Below, piece by piece: positions 1 to 9,406 of a DNA stretch of 64,000 nt. The stretch comes from SZUA-36 sp963704855 (GTDB lineage: Bacteria; Pseudomonadota; Gammaproteobacteria; Xanthomonadales; SZUA-36). Below the pieces are notes generated by a model. The model worked only from the letters and a program-made list of their open reading frames with translations. It did not search any database and was not told the origin of the DNA. Both the position numbers and the translations under genes were made by a program. The stretch lies in the NCBI GenBank assembly GCA_963704855.1, contig CAVPHY010000002.1, forward strand, positions 806,001-870,000, read 5' to 3'. Position 1 is the stretch's first letter. The number at the start of each line of letters is the position of its first letter.

Positions 1-2232
1 CCTGAAAGGGTCAAGGCTGACCTTCAAAGACTTCAGGACAACCTGTCAAAGTGCGATGTGCTGCTGGCCGGCAACCCATCGCAGCGCGACCTGCTTTGGT
101 TTACGTTGTTACAGGCCGGCTTCGACCTGCGTGATTGCGATCCGGTGATGGTCGTACCCTTGTCAGCCGAGGTTGCAGGTGCACCCGGTTCGAACCCCCA
201 GCTCAACGGCTGGACACTGGTAAGCGGCGGGGTGCACTGGCCCTGGCGTAAATCGGATGACTACTGGCGGGCGATCCAGAGCATGAAGGCTGACGCCGGG
301 CTCAAGGCACCGCGACTGGTTCTTTTTGGCGGGCCGTACCGCTGGCAGGAAGACGTCCCTGAAGACAACAGCCCCGAAGCGGAAGATGAGTATGAGGGCG
401 ACACCAGTGCGGAGCTTTCAAACGATGAGCCATTTCAGACCCAGGGGCTCGCGCCCTACGCTCACTTCAGCCGTTTCCTGCTGGAATCCGCCCACATCGG
501 GCTCGAAGTCGCACAGGTGAATATCGAAAGAACCTATAGCCAGTCGTTCCGTTCACTGGAATTTCTGCGCCATGGTTTACCACTCATTTGCAATGATTAC
601 CTGCCGATAGCCAGGCTTGTCAAACAGTACGAGGCCGGTTGGACGGTCCGCGGACCGGATGAAATTGTCGAACTTTTACACCGTATCATGCGAAGCCCCG
701 ATGAATGGAAGAAACGTTCGGAAAATGCACTACGCCTTGTTGAGGAGGTCCTGAACCCCGACAAAACCGTCCGGCCTTTGCTGGATTGGCTTGGGTCACC
801 GGCCAAAGCACCCCGCTTGCCGGTGATAAGGAGACAGGCTGCACCTGTCACGCTGGGCACACCCGCCTGGCCGGAACGCCTGAAGCGGCAAGCCCGCCTG
901 TTAAGGCGTGTCGTCCTCAGCCGGCTTTTTCGAGCCGGGAAGACCGGCAGTCCCGGTGACAATATCCTGATCGTGACGCGCAGTGATCTTTTTCCGGCAG
1001 ATCACGGCGCTGCGGTGAAAATCGTTGAAACCGCGAGGGGTCTGTCACAACACGGTCGCAAGGTCGGTATCGTCAGCGATGACCGGAGCCGTTGGTGGTT
1101 ATTCGAAAACGGTCATAAACAGGCCTGCCGCCTACCGTTCTGGCTACGTCTTCTCAGTTTGCCACGTTCATTTAGCCGCCTGCTACATTTCAGCAAGGAG
1201 TTACCGGAGAGCAACAGTTTCCTGTATCTGCCTTTGACCGACACCAGTTTTTTCTGGCATTGCCTGTATGCTGCCAGGAAGCTGGATGCAGGTATTTTGC
1301 AGGCCGAGTTTCCGGCCTACGCCAAACCCTGTATCGAAGCCCGGGAAATCCTCAATGCAGCCGTTGTGCTGGTCGAGCACAATGTTGAATACGCCCGGCT
1401 CAAAGCGCAGGTTGCCGAACTGACCGATGAGCAGTTCAGGAACCTGAGGGCCATCGAAATTGACCTTTGCAACCGTTCAGACGCGGTCGTTTGTGTATCG
1501 GATAATGACCGTCAGCGACTGCTCAGGGATGGTGTAAAACCTGGTTTGCTCAATACCATTCCACATGGTTTTAATCCCGAGCCCTACAAACTGCCGGCCC
1601 AGGCTTCGCTGAGGGAGAAATTCGGATTGCCCGAAAGCGCGATACTGATCGCGTTCCACGGGACATTTTCCTATCCGCCCAACCGTGATGCCCTGCAGGT
1701 TTTTGCCGATATCCTGTTACCGAAACTGGCACGCAGCCACTTTGTCTTCCACGTCATAGCCATAGGACGAAACCCACCGGATGAAAGCATCCACCCCAAT
1801 ATTCACTTCACCGGCAGTGTGGATGAAGTCGGTCCGTGGCTGAAAGCCTGCGACATTGCGGTCATCCCGTTACGTGAGGGTGGCGGCACACGGATGAAAA
1901 TTATCGATTGTTTCGCAGCCGGACTGCCGGTTATCAGCACCTCGAAAGGTATTGAGGGCATTCCCGTCGTGAATGGCCGGGAGGCGTTCATCTGCAATGA
2001 ATGGCTAAGCATGACAAACCGGATCCTGGAGTTGTCCGAATCGAAACAACTCCGCGACCAGTTATCTTCAGCAGCCCTGGAGTTCACTGCTGATACTGGA
2101 CTGGAAGAGTCTAAGCAAACGCTACCTCGAAATTTATTCTGCCGTGCGGCGTGTTCCCAAGTGAAAAAATGCCGGTTTCATGGCAAGCTTTACACTGACA
2201 GGTGGGGTGGCCAACGGCACATTGGAAAATAA
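1..2232 (+). CDS. Two-module GT-B glycosyltransferase (5' partial, frameshifted 3' end)
   Basis: The frame is open to the first base of the window, so the start lies upstream; the GTG at 58 is only the first possible start codon inside. The C-terminal module (about residues 300-700) looks like a GT4-family retaining glycosyltransferase: it contains IPHGF, then a Rossmann segment, then the sugar-nucleotide region EGGGTRMKI with GLPVIST. The N-terminal part looks like the second half of another GT-B protein (SFRSLEFLRHGLPLICNDY). It probably adds a sugar to a surface glycan or glycolipid in the cytoplasm. Near 2095 the reading changes: in the +1 frame the protein ends with a typical GT4 tail (WKSLSKRYLEIYSAV) and stops at 2164, whereas the annotated frame ends in unlikely sequence. 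One extra base at about 2090-2100 would explain this. The next gene begins 3 bases after the annotated stop. The exact acceptor cannot be told from the sequence. Confidence 0.8.
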   Translation, partial: PERVKADLQRLQDNLSKCDVLLAGNPSQRDLLWFTLLQAGFDLRDCDPVMVVPLSAEVAGAPGSNPQLNGWTLVSGGVHWPWRKSDDYWRAIQSMKADAGLKAPRLVLFGGPYRWQEDVPEDNSPEAEDEYEGDTSAELSNDEPFQTQGLAPYAHFSRFLLESAHIGLEVAQVNIERTYSQSFRSLEFLRHGLPLICNDYLPIARLVKQYEAGWTVRGPDEIVELLHRIMRSPDEWKKRSENALRLVEEVLNPDKTVRPLLDWLGSPAKAPRLPVIRRQAAPVTLGTPAWPERLKRQARLLRRVVLSRLFRAGKTGSPGDNILIVTRSDLFPADHGAAVKIVETARGLSQHGRKVGIVSDDRSRWWLFENGHKQACRLPFWLRLLSLPRSFSRLLHFSKELPESNSFLYLPLTDTSFFWHCLYAARKLDAGILQAEFPAYAKPCIEAREILNAAVVLVEHNVEYARLKAQVAELTDEQFRNLRAIEIDLCNRSDAVVCVSDNDRQRLLRDGVKPGLLNTIPHGFNPEPYKLPAQASLREKFGLPESAILIAFHGTFSYPPNRDALQVFADILLPKLARSHFVFHVIAIGRNPPDESIHPNIHFTGSVDEVGPWLKACDIAVIPLREGGGTRMKIIDCFAAGLPVISTSKGIEGIPVVNGREAFICNEWLSMTNRILELSESKQLRDQLSSAALEFTADTGLEESKQTLPRNLFCRAACSQVKKCRFHGKLYTDRWGGQRHIGK

Positions 2233-2235
2233 TGC

Positions 2236-3381
2236 ATGAATAATCCTTCCAACAAGAACCTGGAGATCAGGGAGGTTTCCGGAAAAAGGGCGCTTAAGAC
2301 CTTTATCCGCGTTCCCTGGAGCATCTACAGGAACGACCCGAACTGGGTACCACCGCTGATGATCGAGCGCCGGGAAGCGTTCTCACCCAGGCATCCTTAC
2401 TTCAAGCACGCACGCTGGCGTGCTTGGATCGCTTACCAGGACGGCAAACCGGTCGGCCGTATTTCAGCGCAGATCGATCAGTTACACCTGGACCAACACG
2501 ATACAAAAACCGGCTTTTTTGGATTAATCGAAGCACCCGATGACGATGAGGTTTTCATGGCCCTGTTTAAAACGGCGGAAAACTGGCTGCGGGACGAGGG
2601 TATGCAGGAGGTTATCGGGCCGTTCAACCTTAGCATCAACCAGGATCTGGGTGTCCTGGTAGAAGGCTTTGACTCACCACCCTACGTCATGACAGGCCAT
2701 GCACCGGCCTATTATGGCGCTGCGATCGAACGTTGCGGCTATCGGCCCGCACAGGATTTACTCGCTTACGGGCTTGATTCCGGAACCCTTGCAATACCCA
2801 GGGTGATGAAGTCGCTGATCGATAGAAGCGGTGACCGCATCAAGGTCAGGAACCTGGATTCAAAATCGATACCTGCCGAACTGGAGTCAATGCGTGACAT
2901 TTTTAATGACGCGTGGGCAAACAACTGGAACTTCACCCCGTTTGTGCCGGAAGAGTTCAAGCTGATCGGCAAGGAACTGCTTCTGGCGGCGCCGCGAGAC
3001 TTCATCCAGATCGCTGAAGTGGATGGTGAGGATGCTGCCTTTATCGTTCTGCTACCCAATATCAACGAGGCTATTGCTGATCTGGATGGTCGATTATTGC
3101 CTTTCGGCTGGGCCAGGTTGTACTGGCGTCTCAAGGTGGAATTCCCCAAATCAGCCAGGGTCGCCCTGATGGGTGTAAGGCAAAAATACCAGAACACCCG
3201 CTTCGGTCCGGCGCTGGCTTACATGATCATCAACGGCGTTATGGAAGCGGGCAAGGCCAAGGGGCTTGAGCGTGTCGAAATGTCATGGATACTGGACCAT
3301 AACCGCGGTGTCAGAAACATAATTGAAAGTGTCGGCGGCCTCATAACAAAGCGCTACCGCATGTACGAGAAAGATTTGTAG
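2236..3381 (+). CDS. bcerS: GNAT-fold acyltransferase of the YghO / bacterial ceramide synthase family
   Basis: This 381-residue protein matches the YghO-like family as I remember it: a start like FIRVPWSIYRNDPNWVPPL, then RREAFSPRHPYF, PVGRISAQID, GFFG, AENWLRDEG, and the signature GPFNLSINQDLGVLV followed by PPYVMTGHAP. Members were long annotated as dATP pyrophosphohydrolase or GNAT proteins. One of them, Caulobacter bCerS, was shown to acylate the sphingoid base to make ceramide. That function is inferred here because the serine palmitoyltransferase, ACP, reductase and acyl-AMP ligase of the same pathway lie 11-16 kb downstream. It would act in the cytoplasm on acyl-CoA or acyl-ACP. It follows the glycosyltransferase and precedes a nucleotidyltransferase, all on the plus strand, likely one operon. 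The alternative is a YghO paralogue of unknown role. Confidence 0.68.
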   Translation: MNNPSNKNLEIREVSGKRALKTFIRVPWSIYRNDPNWVPPLMIERREAFSPRHPYFKHARWRAWIAYQDGKPVGRISAQIDQLHLDQHDTKTGFFGLIEAPDDDEVFMALFKTAENWLRDEGMQEVIGPFNLSINQDLGVLVEGFDSPPYVMTGHAPAYYGAAIERCGYRPAQDLLAYGLDSGTLAIPRVMKSLIDRSGDRIKVRNLDSKSIPAELESMRDIFNDAWANNWNFTPFVPEEFKLIGKELLLAAPRDFIQIAEVDGEDAAFIVLLPNINEAIADLDGRLLPFGWARLYWRLKVEFPKSARVALMGVRQKYQNTRFGPALAYMIINGVMEAGKAKGLERVEMSWILDHNRGVRNIIESVGGLITKRYRMYEKDL

Positions 3382-3435
3382 TGAGTCCGCTTGCACCGAG
3401 CAGGCCGGCCTGGCCGAGGAGCACCGGAACAGCAC

Positions 3436-4287
3436 ATGCCTGATCAGACCAGCCGTTTTCGCGCTGTCATACTGGCCGGTGAGCGCCCGGGTGGAAGCCC
3501 GATCAGCCATGCTTTCAATATTGAGGCCAGTGTTATGGTGCCAGTCGCGGGCAAACCGGCACTGGCCCGTGTCATGCAGGCAATTGAAGAGAGTCAGTGC
3601 AGTGGCGGCGCGATCATCTGTGGTCCCTCGGCTGATGTTGTAGCTGCCGGCGGAGAACTGGAACGCCTTCTGCAGAATCCGCAATTTGAATGGCTGGCAC
3701 CGGCCAGCGGACCCGCTGCCAGTGCATTGTATGCATTGGATAAACTGGATCATTTTCCGGCCTTGCTGACCGCAGGTGACCACGCACTACTCACAGGCGA
3801 GATTGTGGATAATTTTTGTACCCGGGCGCTTTCAAAAAACCTGCACGAGGGCTCCGGCCAAGATGCCCCGTCAATTACTGCCGGTGACACGGCTTATGAC
3901 CTTGTCATCGGTTTCGTACCATACGCACTGGTAAAGGCTGCATGGCCGCAGTCCAGACGGACCGTACTTAAATTTTCGAACGGGCAGTTCTGCGGCAGTA
4001 ACCTGTTCGCGATCCTTAGCCCGGAAGGCCGCAAGGCCCTGGATTTCTGGCGGCAGGCGGAGGCCGACCGGAAACAGCCCTGGAAAATCGCACGCCGCTT
4101 TGGTCTCATGGCACTTGTTCTGTATGTGCTCAGGCTACTGAGCCTGGAAGACGCCTTGCGCGGATTGTCAAAAGCCGCTGGTTGCCGGATCGGCCATGTA
4201 GAAGTGGGGTTTGCCAGGGCCGCCGTGGATGTCGATTCCGTGGAAGACCAAAAATTGGCCGAGCAGATATTGTCCTCCCGGAAGTAG
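3436..4287 (+). CDS. MobA-like NTP transferase domain protein
   Basis: The product has a nucleotidyltransferase (GT-A-like Rossmann) start, AVILAGERPGG, where family members have LAGGxGxR for binding the nucleotide triphosphate. This is followed by VPVAGKPALARVMQAI and LLTAGDHALL, the latter in the place of the metal-binding D. I prefer the ATG at 3436; the frame is open back to a TTG at 3391, but the extra N-terminus (RPGRGAP) is unlike the family. About 70 residues near the C-terminus are hydrophobic or basic (FGLMALVLYVLRLLSLEDALRGL), which could place the protein at the membrane. It starts 54 bases after the acyltransferase, so it may share its operon. It probably activates a polar head group or sugar as a CDP or UDP derivative, but no substrate can be read from the sequence. 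Confidence 0.7.
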   Translation: MPDQTSRFRAVILAGERPGGSPISHAFNIEASVMVPVAGKPALARVMQAIEESQCSGGAIICGPSADVVAAGGELERLLQNPQFEWLAPASGPAASALYALDKLDHFPALLTAGDHALLTGEIVDNFCTRALSKNLHEGSGQDAPSITAGDTAYDLVIGFVPYALVKAAWPQSRRTVLKFSNGQFCGSNLFAILSPEGRKALDFWRQAEADRKQPWKIARRFGLMALVLYVLRLLSLEDALRGLSKAAGCRIGHVEVGFARAAVDVDSVEDQKLAEQILSSRK

Positions 4288-4334
4288 GCTCTTCAGACCA
4301 TCAACCCTCACCCCGTAAGCAAGGGGAACAGGTC

Positions 4335-5939
4335 CTACCTGGCCAGCAAACCATTGAGATGAACACCAAGGCGATGCGTCAGTGCCAGCAGGGTCAGCGT
4401 CGGGTTGGCCCAGCCACCCGTTGTAAATACTGAACTGCCGGCGATGTGCAGATTGTGGTAGCCATGCACCGTGCAATTGGCGTCGACCACGCCATCGCGG
4501 TCTGAAGTGCTCATACGGGTTGTACCCATGTGGTGATAACCGCCTATGGGGTGGTTACCGACGGTGGGATCAACCGGCCACTCGGGTTTGCCGTCTTCCA
4601 GCCACTCGCAGGTCGTCACCTTACCCAGGCCGAGCCGGTCGAACTCCCCCTGCAGGGTTTTGCCGAATTGCAACATGGTTTCCTTGTCCAGGGCACTGAG
4701 CCGCCAGTCGAGATCTGCCCTGGGGCAACCCAAAGCGTCCCTGTCAGTCGACAGGCACACACGGCTATTCGGATTCGGCGCCTGCTCAGCACGCGCCATC
4801 ACGTACAACTGCATGCGATTCACTTTGGAAACAAAGCGCAACACTGGCATCGAGACATGACGTTGCAGCCAGTTCAGCCCACCGCGCCAGGTGTGCCAGA
4901 GACGCCGCCCGGACTGGGTGGGTGACAAGCTGTGCTTCAGGTTCATATAAACGCGACTGCTGACGGTTGCACCTTTTGCCGGGTTCTTTTGAATCTTGAA
5001 CGTGGCGGCGCTGTTGAGAACACCCAGTTCGCGCTGCAGAGAGGGTGGCAAAACCAGTGCCGGCGCCACCGGCACACCTGCCGCCGGAAAGCGTTTACGG
5101 TACAGGGCCCAGAAAGCCGCCGGGTCGCGGGTTGCGATATGGGCAATCCTGCCGTGCGGGTGCTCCATGAAGTAGCGCCCGACCTGGTCATACCGGTTGC
5201 CAATCCCGTTGGCTTCCAGCTTATTGGACATCAACAAAAGACGCGCATTCTCAATCGCGCCGCAGGCGAGCACATAGTGCCGGGCCTTTACCTTCAGTTT
5301 GCGGCCTTGCAGGGTTTCAGCATCCAGGCCGGTAATGCCCGAAGCATTTTCAGCTGACTGTAAGCCAACCGTGTTCGCGTGCAGGACGATACGTACATTT
5401 TCTGCCTTGACAAGATCTTCACTGCGACGGTTGTTAAAACGCTCTTCAAAATCATCGAAGCGCCAGAAACGGTGGACGATTTTTGCAGGATCAAAATCAA
5501 TGGGGCTCAGCTTGAGCTTCCCCCAGTTCCCGGTCTCGTAATCATATTCACCGAGTTCGAGTGAATCGTGCGCAATACGATAATAGGGTTGCAGGTCCTC
5601 CAGTGTGATCGGCCAGCCGCTATGCGGCACCCAGTCGCGTTTTTCAAAATCGATCGGATCCAGCGGAATACTACGGCCACCCCACACATTGGTTGTGCCA
5701 CCAAAAAAACGCAGCCGGGAATGGTCAAGGTCATAATATTCCATGCCGATATTGTTGCCCTTGAATATCGACTGCGTGCGTTCGTCGTAATCCATCCCGC
5801 CGGCTTCCAGCAGGCACACATCACGCCCGGTGTTCATCAGGTCACGCGCCAGTGCCACACCCGCCGCCCCGGCGCCAACGATGCAGACTTCAGCTTCCAG
5901 CAAAAGGTCGGCGGCGGCCTCTTCAAGGTCAATTAACAT
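4335..5939 (-). CDS. GMC-family FAD-dependent oxidoreductase
   Basis: This 534-residue flavoprotein has the N-terminal dinucleotide motif VGAGAAGVALARDL followed by the FAD ribose-binding acidic residue in LLEAGG. It has the GGTTNVWGGR segment, ACGAIENARLLL, and the GMC C-terminal half with GYHHMGTTRM and HIAGSSVFTTGGWANPTLT, where the catalytic His and Asn lie. The family oxidises alcohols, and in bacteria often sugars, sterols or lipid alcohols. There is no signal peptide, so it should be cytoplasmic. It is convergent with the NTP transferase gene; the 47-base gap holds a small CCCC/GGGG hairpin at 4311-4326. The location among sphingolipid genes makes a role in modifying a sphingoid base or head group possible, but that is inference. 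Confidence 0.85.
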   Translation of the reverse strand: MLIDLEEAAADLLLEAEVCIVGAGAAGVALARDLMNTGRDVCLLEAGGMDYDERTQSIFKGNNIGMEYYDLDHSRLRFFGGTTNVWGGRSIPLDPIDFEKRDWVPHSGWPITLEDLQPYYRIAHDSLELGEYDYETGNWGKLKLSPIDFDPAKIVHRFWRFDDFEERFNNRRSEDLVKAENVRIVLHANTVGLQSAENASGITGLDAETLQGRKLKVKARHYVLACGAIENARLLLMSNKLEANGIGNRYDQVGRYFMEHPHGRIAHIATRDPAAFWALYRKRFPAAGVPVAPALVLPPSLQRELGVLNSAATFKIQKNPAKGATVSSRVYMNLKHSLSPTQSGRRLWHTWRGGLNWLQRHVSMPVLRFVSKVNRMQLYVMARAEQAPNPNSRVCLSTDRDALGCPRADLDWRLSALDKETMLQFGKTLQGEFDRLGLGKVTTCEWLEDGKPEWPVDPTVGNHPIGGYHHMGTTRMSTSDRDGVVDANCTVHGYHNLHIAGSSVFTTGGWANPTLTLLALTHRLGVHLNGLLAR

Positions 5940-6132
5940 ATTCTGAATCCATGGTCTGTTAAGCTATTCAACCATCTGGTCCTTTGGTGATACTGCGATC
6001 ATCACGACTGCAGGACGAATCGGGTACCAGTTTGATGCTAATTGTACCAATTCTATATTTTGTAGATTGATCAAATCATGTTCTAATGCACCAGTTTTCT
6101 CACACTCTGAACTTAATACTGAAGGAATTCTT

Positions 6133-6861
6133 TTGAAAGCGATCATACTCGCCGCAGGACAGGGTCGCCGGTTATTGCCGTTGACGTCGAATATGCCAAA
6201 GTGTTGCCTGCCGCTGCACGGTACCTCTATCCTTGAATGGCAATTGAGCCAGATTGCACAGTGCGACATTGATGAAGTCGTGGTGGTATCCGGCTTTGAA
6301 AGTGAAATGGTGGATTCCGTAGTAAACCGCGTCAATGGCGTTAGTGTCAGGACTCTGCATAATCCAATGTTTGCCCATACCGACAACCTTGGCACCTGTT
6401 GGGAAGCCCGTTTTGAAATGACCGGGCCTTTTGTACTGATGAACGGCGATACGCTGTTTGAAGCCGCGGTTCTGCAACGCCTGCTCGCCAGTGATACGGG
6501 CTTCCCGATCACCCTGGCCACCGATACAAAACCCCATTTCGATCTTGACGATATGAAAATCATCACCGATGGCAACCGCCTGCTCAAGGTCAGTAAACAA
6601 CTAGACATCAGCCTTGTCGACGGAGAGAGCATCGGCCTGATGGTCTTTAACCAGGCCGGCGCAGATGCGTTCACCGAAAAGCTGGAAGAAATGATGGATA
6701 AGTCAGATGCGCTAAAATTGTGGTACCTGTCTGCTATCGACCAGCTTGCCAGCCGTGGTATTGCAGGTATTTGCCCGATTCACGGCCTGAGCTGGTGCGA
6801 GGTGGATGATGCAGCGGACTATAAGAAGGCGGCGGATGTCGTCAAATCGTGGTCAACGTGA
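6133..6861 (+). CDS. Sugar/choline-phosphate nucleotidyltransferase (LicC-like)
   Basis: The protein starts KAIILAAGQGRRLLPLT and continues SNMPKCCLPLHGTSILEWQL, the nucleotide-binding signature of sugar-1-phosphate and phosphocholine nucleotidyltransferases. FVLMNGDTLFE supplies the metal-binding Asp, and WCEVDDAADY near the end is typical of the LicC/LpxC2-type short forms. I place the start at the TTG at 6133, preceded by GAAGGAA, because the signature begins there; the open frame extends to 6067 but encodes unlikely sequence. At about 242 residues it has only the catalytic domain, without the left-handed helix found in GlmU-like enzymes. It is followed after 77 bases by a TonB-dependent receptor. 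It could make a CDP- or NDP-activated head group for the neighbouring lipid pathway (inference). Confidence 0.8.
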   Translation: MKAIILAAGQGRRLLPLTSNMPKCCLPLHGTSILEWQLSQIAQCDIDEVVVVSGFESEMVDSVVNRVNGVSVRTLHNPMFAHTDNLGTCWEARFEMTGPFVLMNGDTLFEAAVLQRLLASDTGFPITLATDTKPHFDLDDMKIITDGNRLLKVSKQLDISLVDGESIGLMVFNQAGADAFTEKLEEMMDKSDALKLWYLSAIDQLASRGIAGICPIHGLSWCEVDDAADYKKAADVVKSWST

Positions 6862-6938
6862 AGCAAATAACTGTCCCGATTAAATCGTTGGTTCAGGCCA
6901 TCTGAGCCCGATCGTTAATAAATATTTTGAGGAATAAT

Positions 6939-9386
6939 ATGAAATCCCCGGCCAATTTGTTTTTCCAGGTACTCGTAGTCATGACCTTCATGCAGTTTGC
7001 ATACGCGGATGAAGCGGCTCCGGCGAACTCACCTGCTTCTGGACAGGACGCCGAAGCGCGTGTTCAGGCGCTGCAGCAGGAACTGTCTGCGGCGAAGGAC
7101 AGGGTAGCAGAGCTTGAAGCGGAACTCTCTGATGCGCAGAGCACCATTGAGGAGCTTAATAACAAGAACACAGCGATCGTTGCACAAGACACCACGCAAG
7201 CCACAGACGCCGTCGATAAGACCGTACGGGGACAACCTCTGTACGATGCATCCAATCCGCAGACCCCGGTGGAACAGGAAGATGTCATCGCGCAGAAGTT
7301 CACACCGGCATCACAAAGCCAGCCGGCGGCCGTCACGAACCTGCTGGCAGATGATATAGCACGCAGCCAGATCCGTCACATTACCGGTATCGCGGACGAG
7401 GTGCCCAATATGCAGTACGGACAATCGGGTAACGAGGCGCGTATTGCCATTCGCGGCACCCGCACCAACCGCACCGGCTCCGAGGCAGAGCAGGTCGTGG
7501 GTATTTACGAGGACGGTATCACGGTGCCGACCACAACGCAGGCCCTGGAACCTTACGTCGATATAAAGAAGATCGAAGTCCTGCGCGGCCCACAGGGCGT
7601 GATGTATGGGCGCAATGCATTTGGCGGTGTCATCAATATCATAAACAATGAGCCGGACCCGAGCGGTTGGGATGCTGCCTTCGAAGGCGAGTACGGTTAC
7701 GCCGACGGCACCCGTTTTGACGCCATGCTGAACGTGCCGATCCTGGAGACCCTTTCCAGCCGGTTCGCCGCCCGCTTTGATATGCATTCGGGCTACGTTG
7801 GCAATTATGTACTGGATGGTGACGCCGATGACCTGCGCGATCGCAAGCAACAGTACGTCCGCTGGATGACCAAATGGCAGCCTACGGATAAATTCAGCCT
7901 GATGGTCAACCTTGTTTCCTATGATCAGAACCAGACCGGTTCCGGCATGTGGGGCTACCAGCAGATCGGTGCCTACGTCGATGGACAATATCAACCGGGG
8001 CACCAGTTTGCGCCTGACGGCGCCCGCGCCGATATTGACGGCTGGAATGTCGGCAGGAATTTCGCCTCGCTGGAAGACCAGGAGAACCTCAGCGGAACAC
8101 TCAAACTGAACTGGGACATCGGCTTTGCCAACCTCGACTGGTACATAAATAAATCGACATTGGAAAACATGCAGGTGTTTGACAGTGATTACAGCGACGG
8201 TGGGGATCCTTACAACAGCGACTTCAATGGCTGGAACTCGTTCAACGATACCTACTCCAGTGAACTGCGACTGACATCCAACAAGAACGACCGCTTTGAC
8301 TGGGTCACCGGTGTGTACTGGCTCGATATGCAGTCGAACTGGGGATGGCTCGAAACCGATAGTGGTGAATTCTTTCAACCGGAGTGGGACTATACCGGCA
8401 ACTACAAAACCGACTCCATCGCCGTTTTTGCCAGCGCGGGTTATGACATCACCGATTCGCTGCGGGCATCCGCAGGTCTGCGCTGGTACGACGACAGCAA
8501 AACCCTGCGAAACGGCAGTCAGGACAGCTGGAGCGGCGTACTCTGGAATGCCGCTATCGAGTACAGTTTCAGCGAGGACATCGACTCTTACTTCAGTATC
8601 TCGACAGGCTACCGCCCCGGGGGCATCAATGAACACGCGGGAGAACCCATGGGTGTTCCGCTCAGCTACGACTCCGAAAACGTAACCGCCTACGAGGTGG
8701 GTCTCAAGACCATCCTGATTGATGGCACCCTGGCACTGAACCTTGCAGCTTTCTATAACGACTACAAGGACATCCAGGCGCAATCATTCAGGATACTGCC
8801 GTTTCCGGGAACAGCGGGGCTGATGGACTATATGAGCACCGGCGGCGACATGGAATCCAAGGGCTTTGAAGCTGAAATCCAATGGCTGCCGGGAACTCGC
8901 TGGAATATTTCCGCCAACCTGGCATGGCTGGATGCGAAGTTTAACAATTACCTCGTGCCAGCCATCGCCGGGCTGGGCTACATCGAAGGCCACAGCATGG
9001 GTGACATGCTTTCCCTCGAAGGCTGGCGCCCCGCCATGTCACCTGAGTGGTCATTCGGAATGCAGGTTAGTTATATTTTTGACGTAGGCAAAGGCGGCAC
9101 GCTTACACCGATAATCCAGACCAACTATGTCGGCGAACACTATGTCAACGACCTGAACCTGGAAGGCACGCGTCAGGGCTCATATACAAAAACCGATCTC
9201 CGGCTGGTTTGGGATCTGCCCGGCAACAAGATCAAGTTGCAGGGGTACATGACGAACAACGAAGAGGAACTCAACCTCAACAACGTGATGATCTACAATC
9301 CCGAGGAAAGACCCGAAATAGCAACATTGCTTGCCAACTGGGGTGATCCGATGACTTACGGGGTACTGATGACCTACAAGTGGTGA
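6939..9386 (+). CDS. TonB-dependent outer-membrane receptor with N-terminal coiled coil
   Basis: The start is the ATG at 6939, behind TGAGGA. A signal peptide ends near FAYA-DE. Residues about 30-75 form a charged heptad coiled coil (VQALQQELSAAKDRVAELEA), followed by a linker and then the plug domain: IRHITGIADEVPNMQ, ARIAIRGTRTNR, VGIYEDGI, VEVLRGPQG-type VLRGPQGVMYGRNAFGG, GGVINIINNEPD. The rest is the 22-strand barrel, ending in an aromatic residue (VLMTYKW). The receptor class takes up siderophores, glycans, vitamins or lipids with energy from TonB. No canonical TonB box is evident before the plug; the coiled coil stands in its place. The gene lies between a nucleotidyltransferase and an LptA-like gene, so a substrate related to lipid or glycan metabolism is possible but not shown. 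Confidence 0.9.
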   Translation: MKSPANLFFQVLVVMTFMQFAYADEAAPANSPASGQDAEARVQALQQELSAAKDRVAELEAELSDAQSTIEELNNKNTAIVAQDTTQATDAVDKTVRGQPLYDASNPQTPVEQEDVIAQKFTPASQSQPAAVTNLLADDIARSQIRHITGIADEVPNMQYGQSGNEARIAIRGTRTNRTGSEAEQVVGIYEDGITVPTTTQALEPYVDIKKIEVLRGPQGVMYGRNAFGGVINIINNEPDPSGWDAAFEGEYGYADGTRFDAMLNVPILETLSSRFAARFDMHSGYVGNYVLDGDADDLRDRKQQYVRWMTKWQPTDKFSLMVNLVSYDQNQTGSGMWGYQQIGAYVDGQYQPGHQFAPDGARADIDGWNVGRNFASLEDQENLSGTLKLNWDIGFANLDWYINKSTLENMQVFDSDYSDGGDPYNSDFNGWNSFNDTYSSELRLTSNKNDRFDWVTGVYWLDMQSNWGWLETDSGEFFQPEWDYTGNYKTDSIAVFASAGYDITDSLRASAGLRWYDDSKTLRNGSQDSWSGVLWNAAIEYSFSEDIDSYFSISTGYRPGGINEHAGEPMGVPLSYDSENVTAYEVGLKTILIDGTLALNLAAFYNDYKDIQAQSFRILPFPGTAGLMDYMSTGGDMESKGFEAEIQWLPGTRWNISANLAWLDAKFNNYLVPAIAGLGYIEGHSMGDMLSLEGWRPAMSPEWSFGMQVSYIFDVGKGGTLTPIIQTNYVGEHYVNDLNLEGTRQGSYTKTDLRLVWDLPGNKIKLQGYMTNNEEELNLNNVMIYNPEERPEIATLLANWGDPMTYGVLMTYKW

Positions 9387-9406
9387 TTCAGGGTTTTTAG
9401 CAGGCC

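Noticed and set aside
4311..4326. CCCC-GTAAGCAA-GGGG hairpin as terminator between convergent genes
   Set aside because: The stem has only four pairs and no T-run follows on either strand, so it is not a convincing terminator.
7311..8783. 490-codon open frame on the minus strand
   Set aside because: It lies wholly opposite the TonB-dependent receptor, whose domains are clear; the antisense product has no recognisable fold and no ribosome binding site. A shadow of the codon bias.
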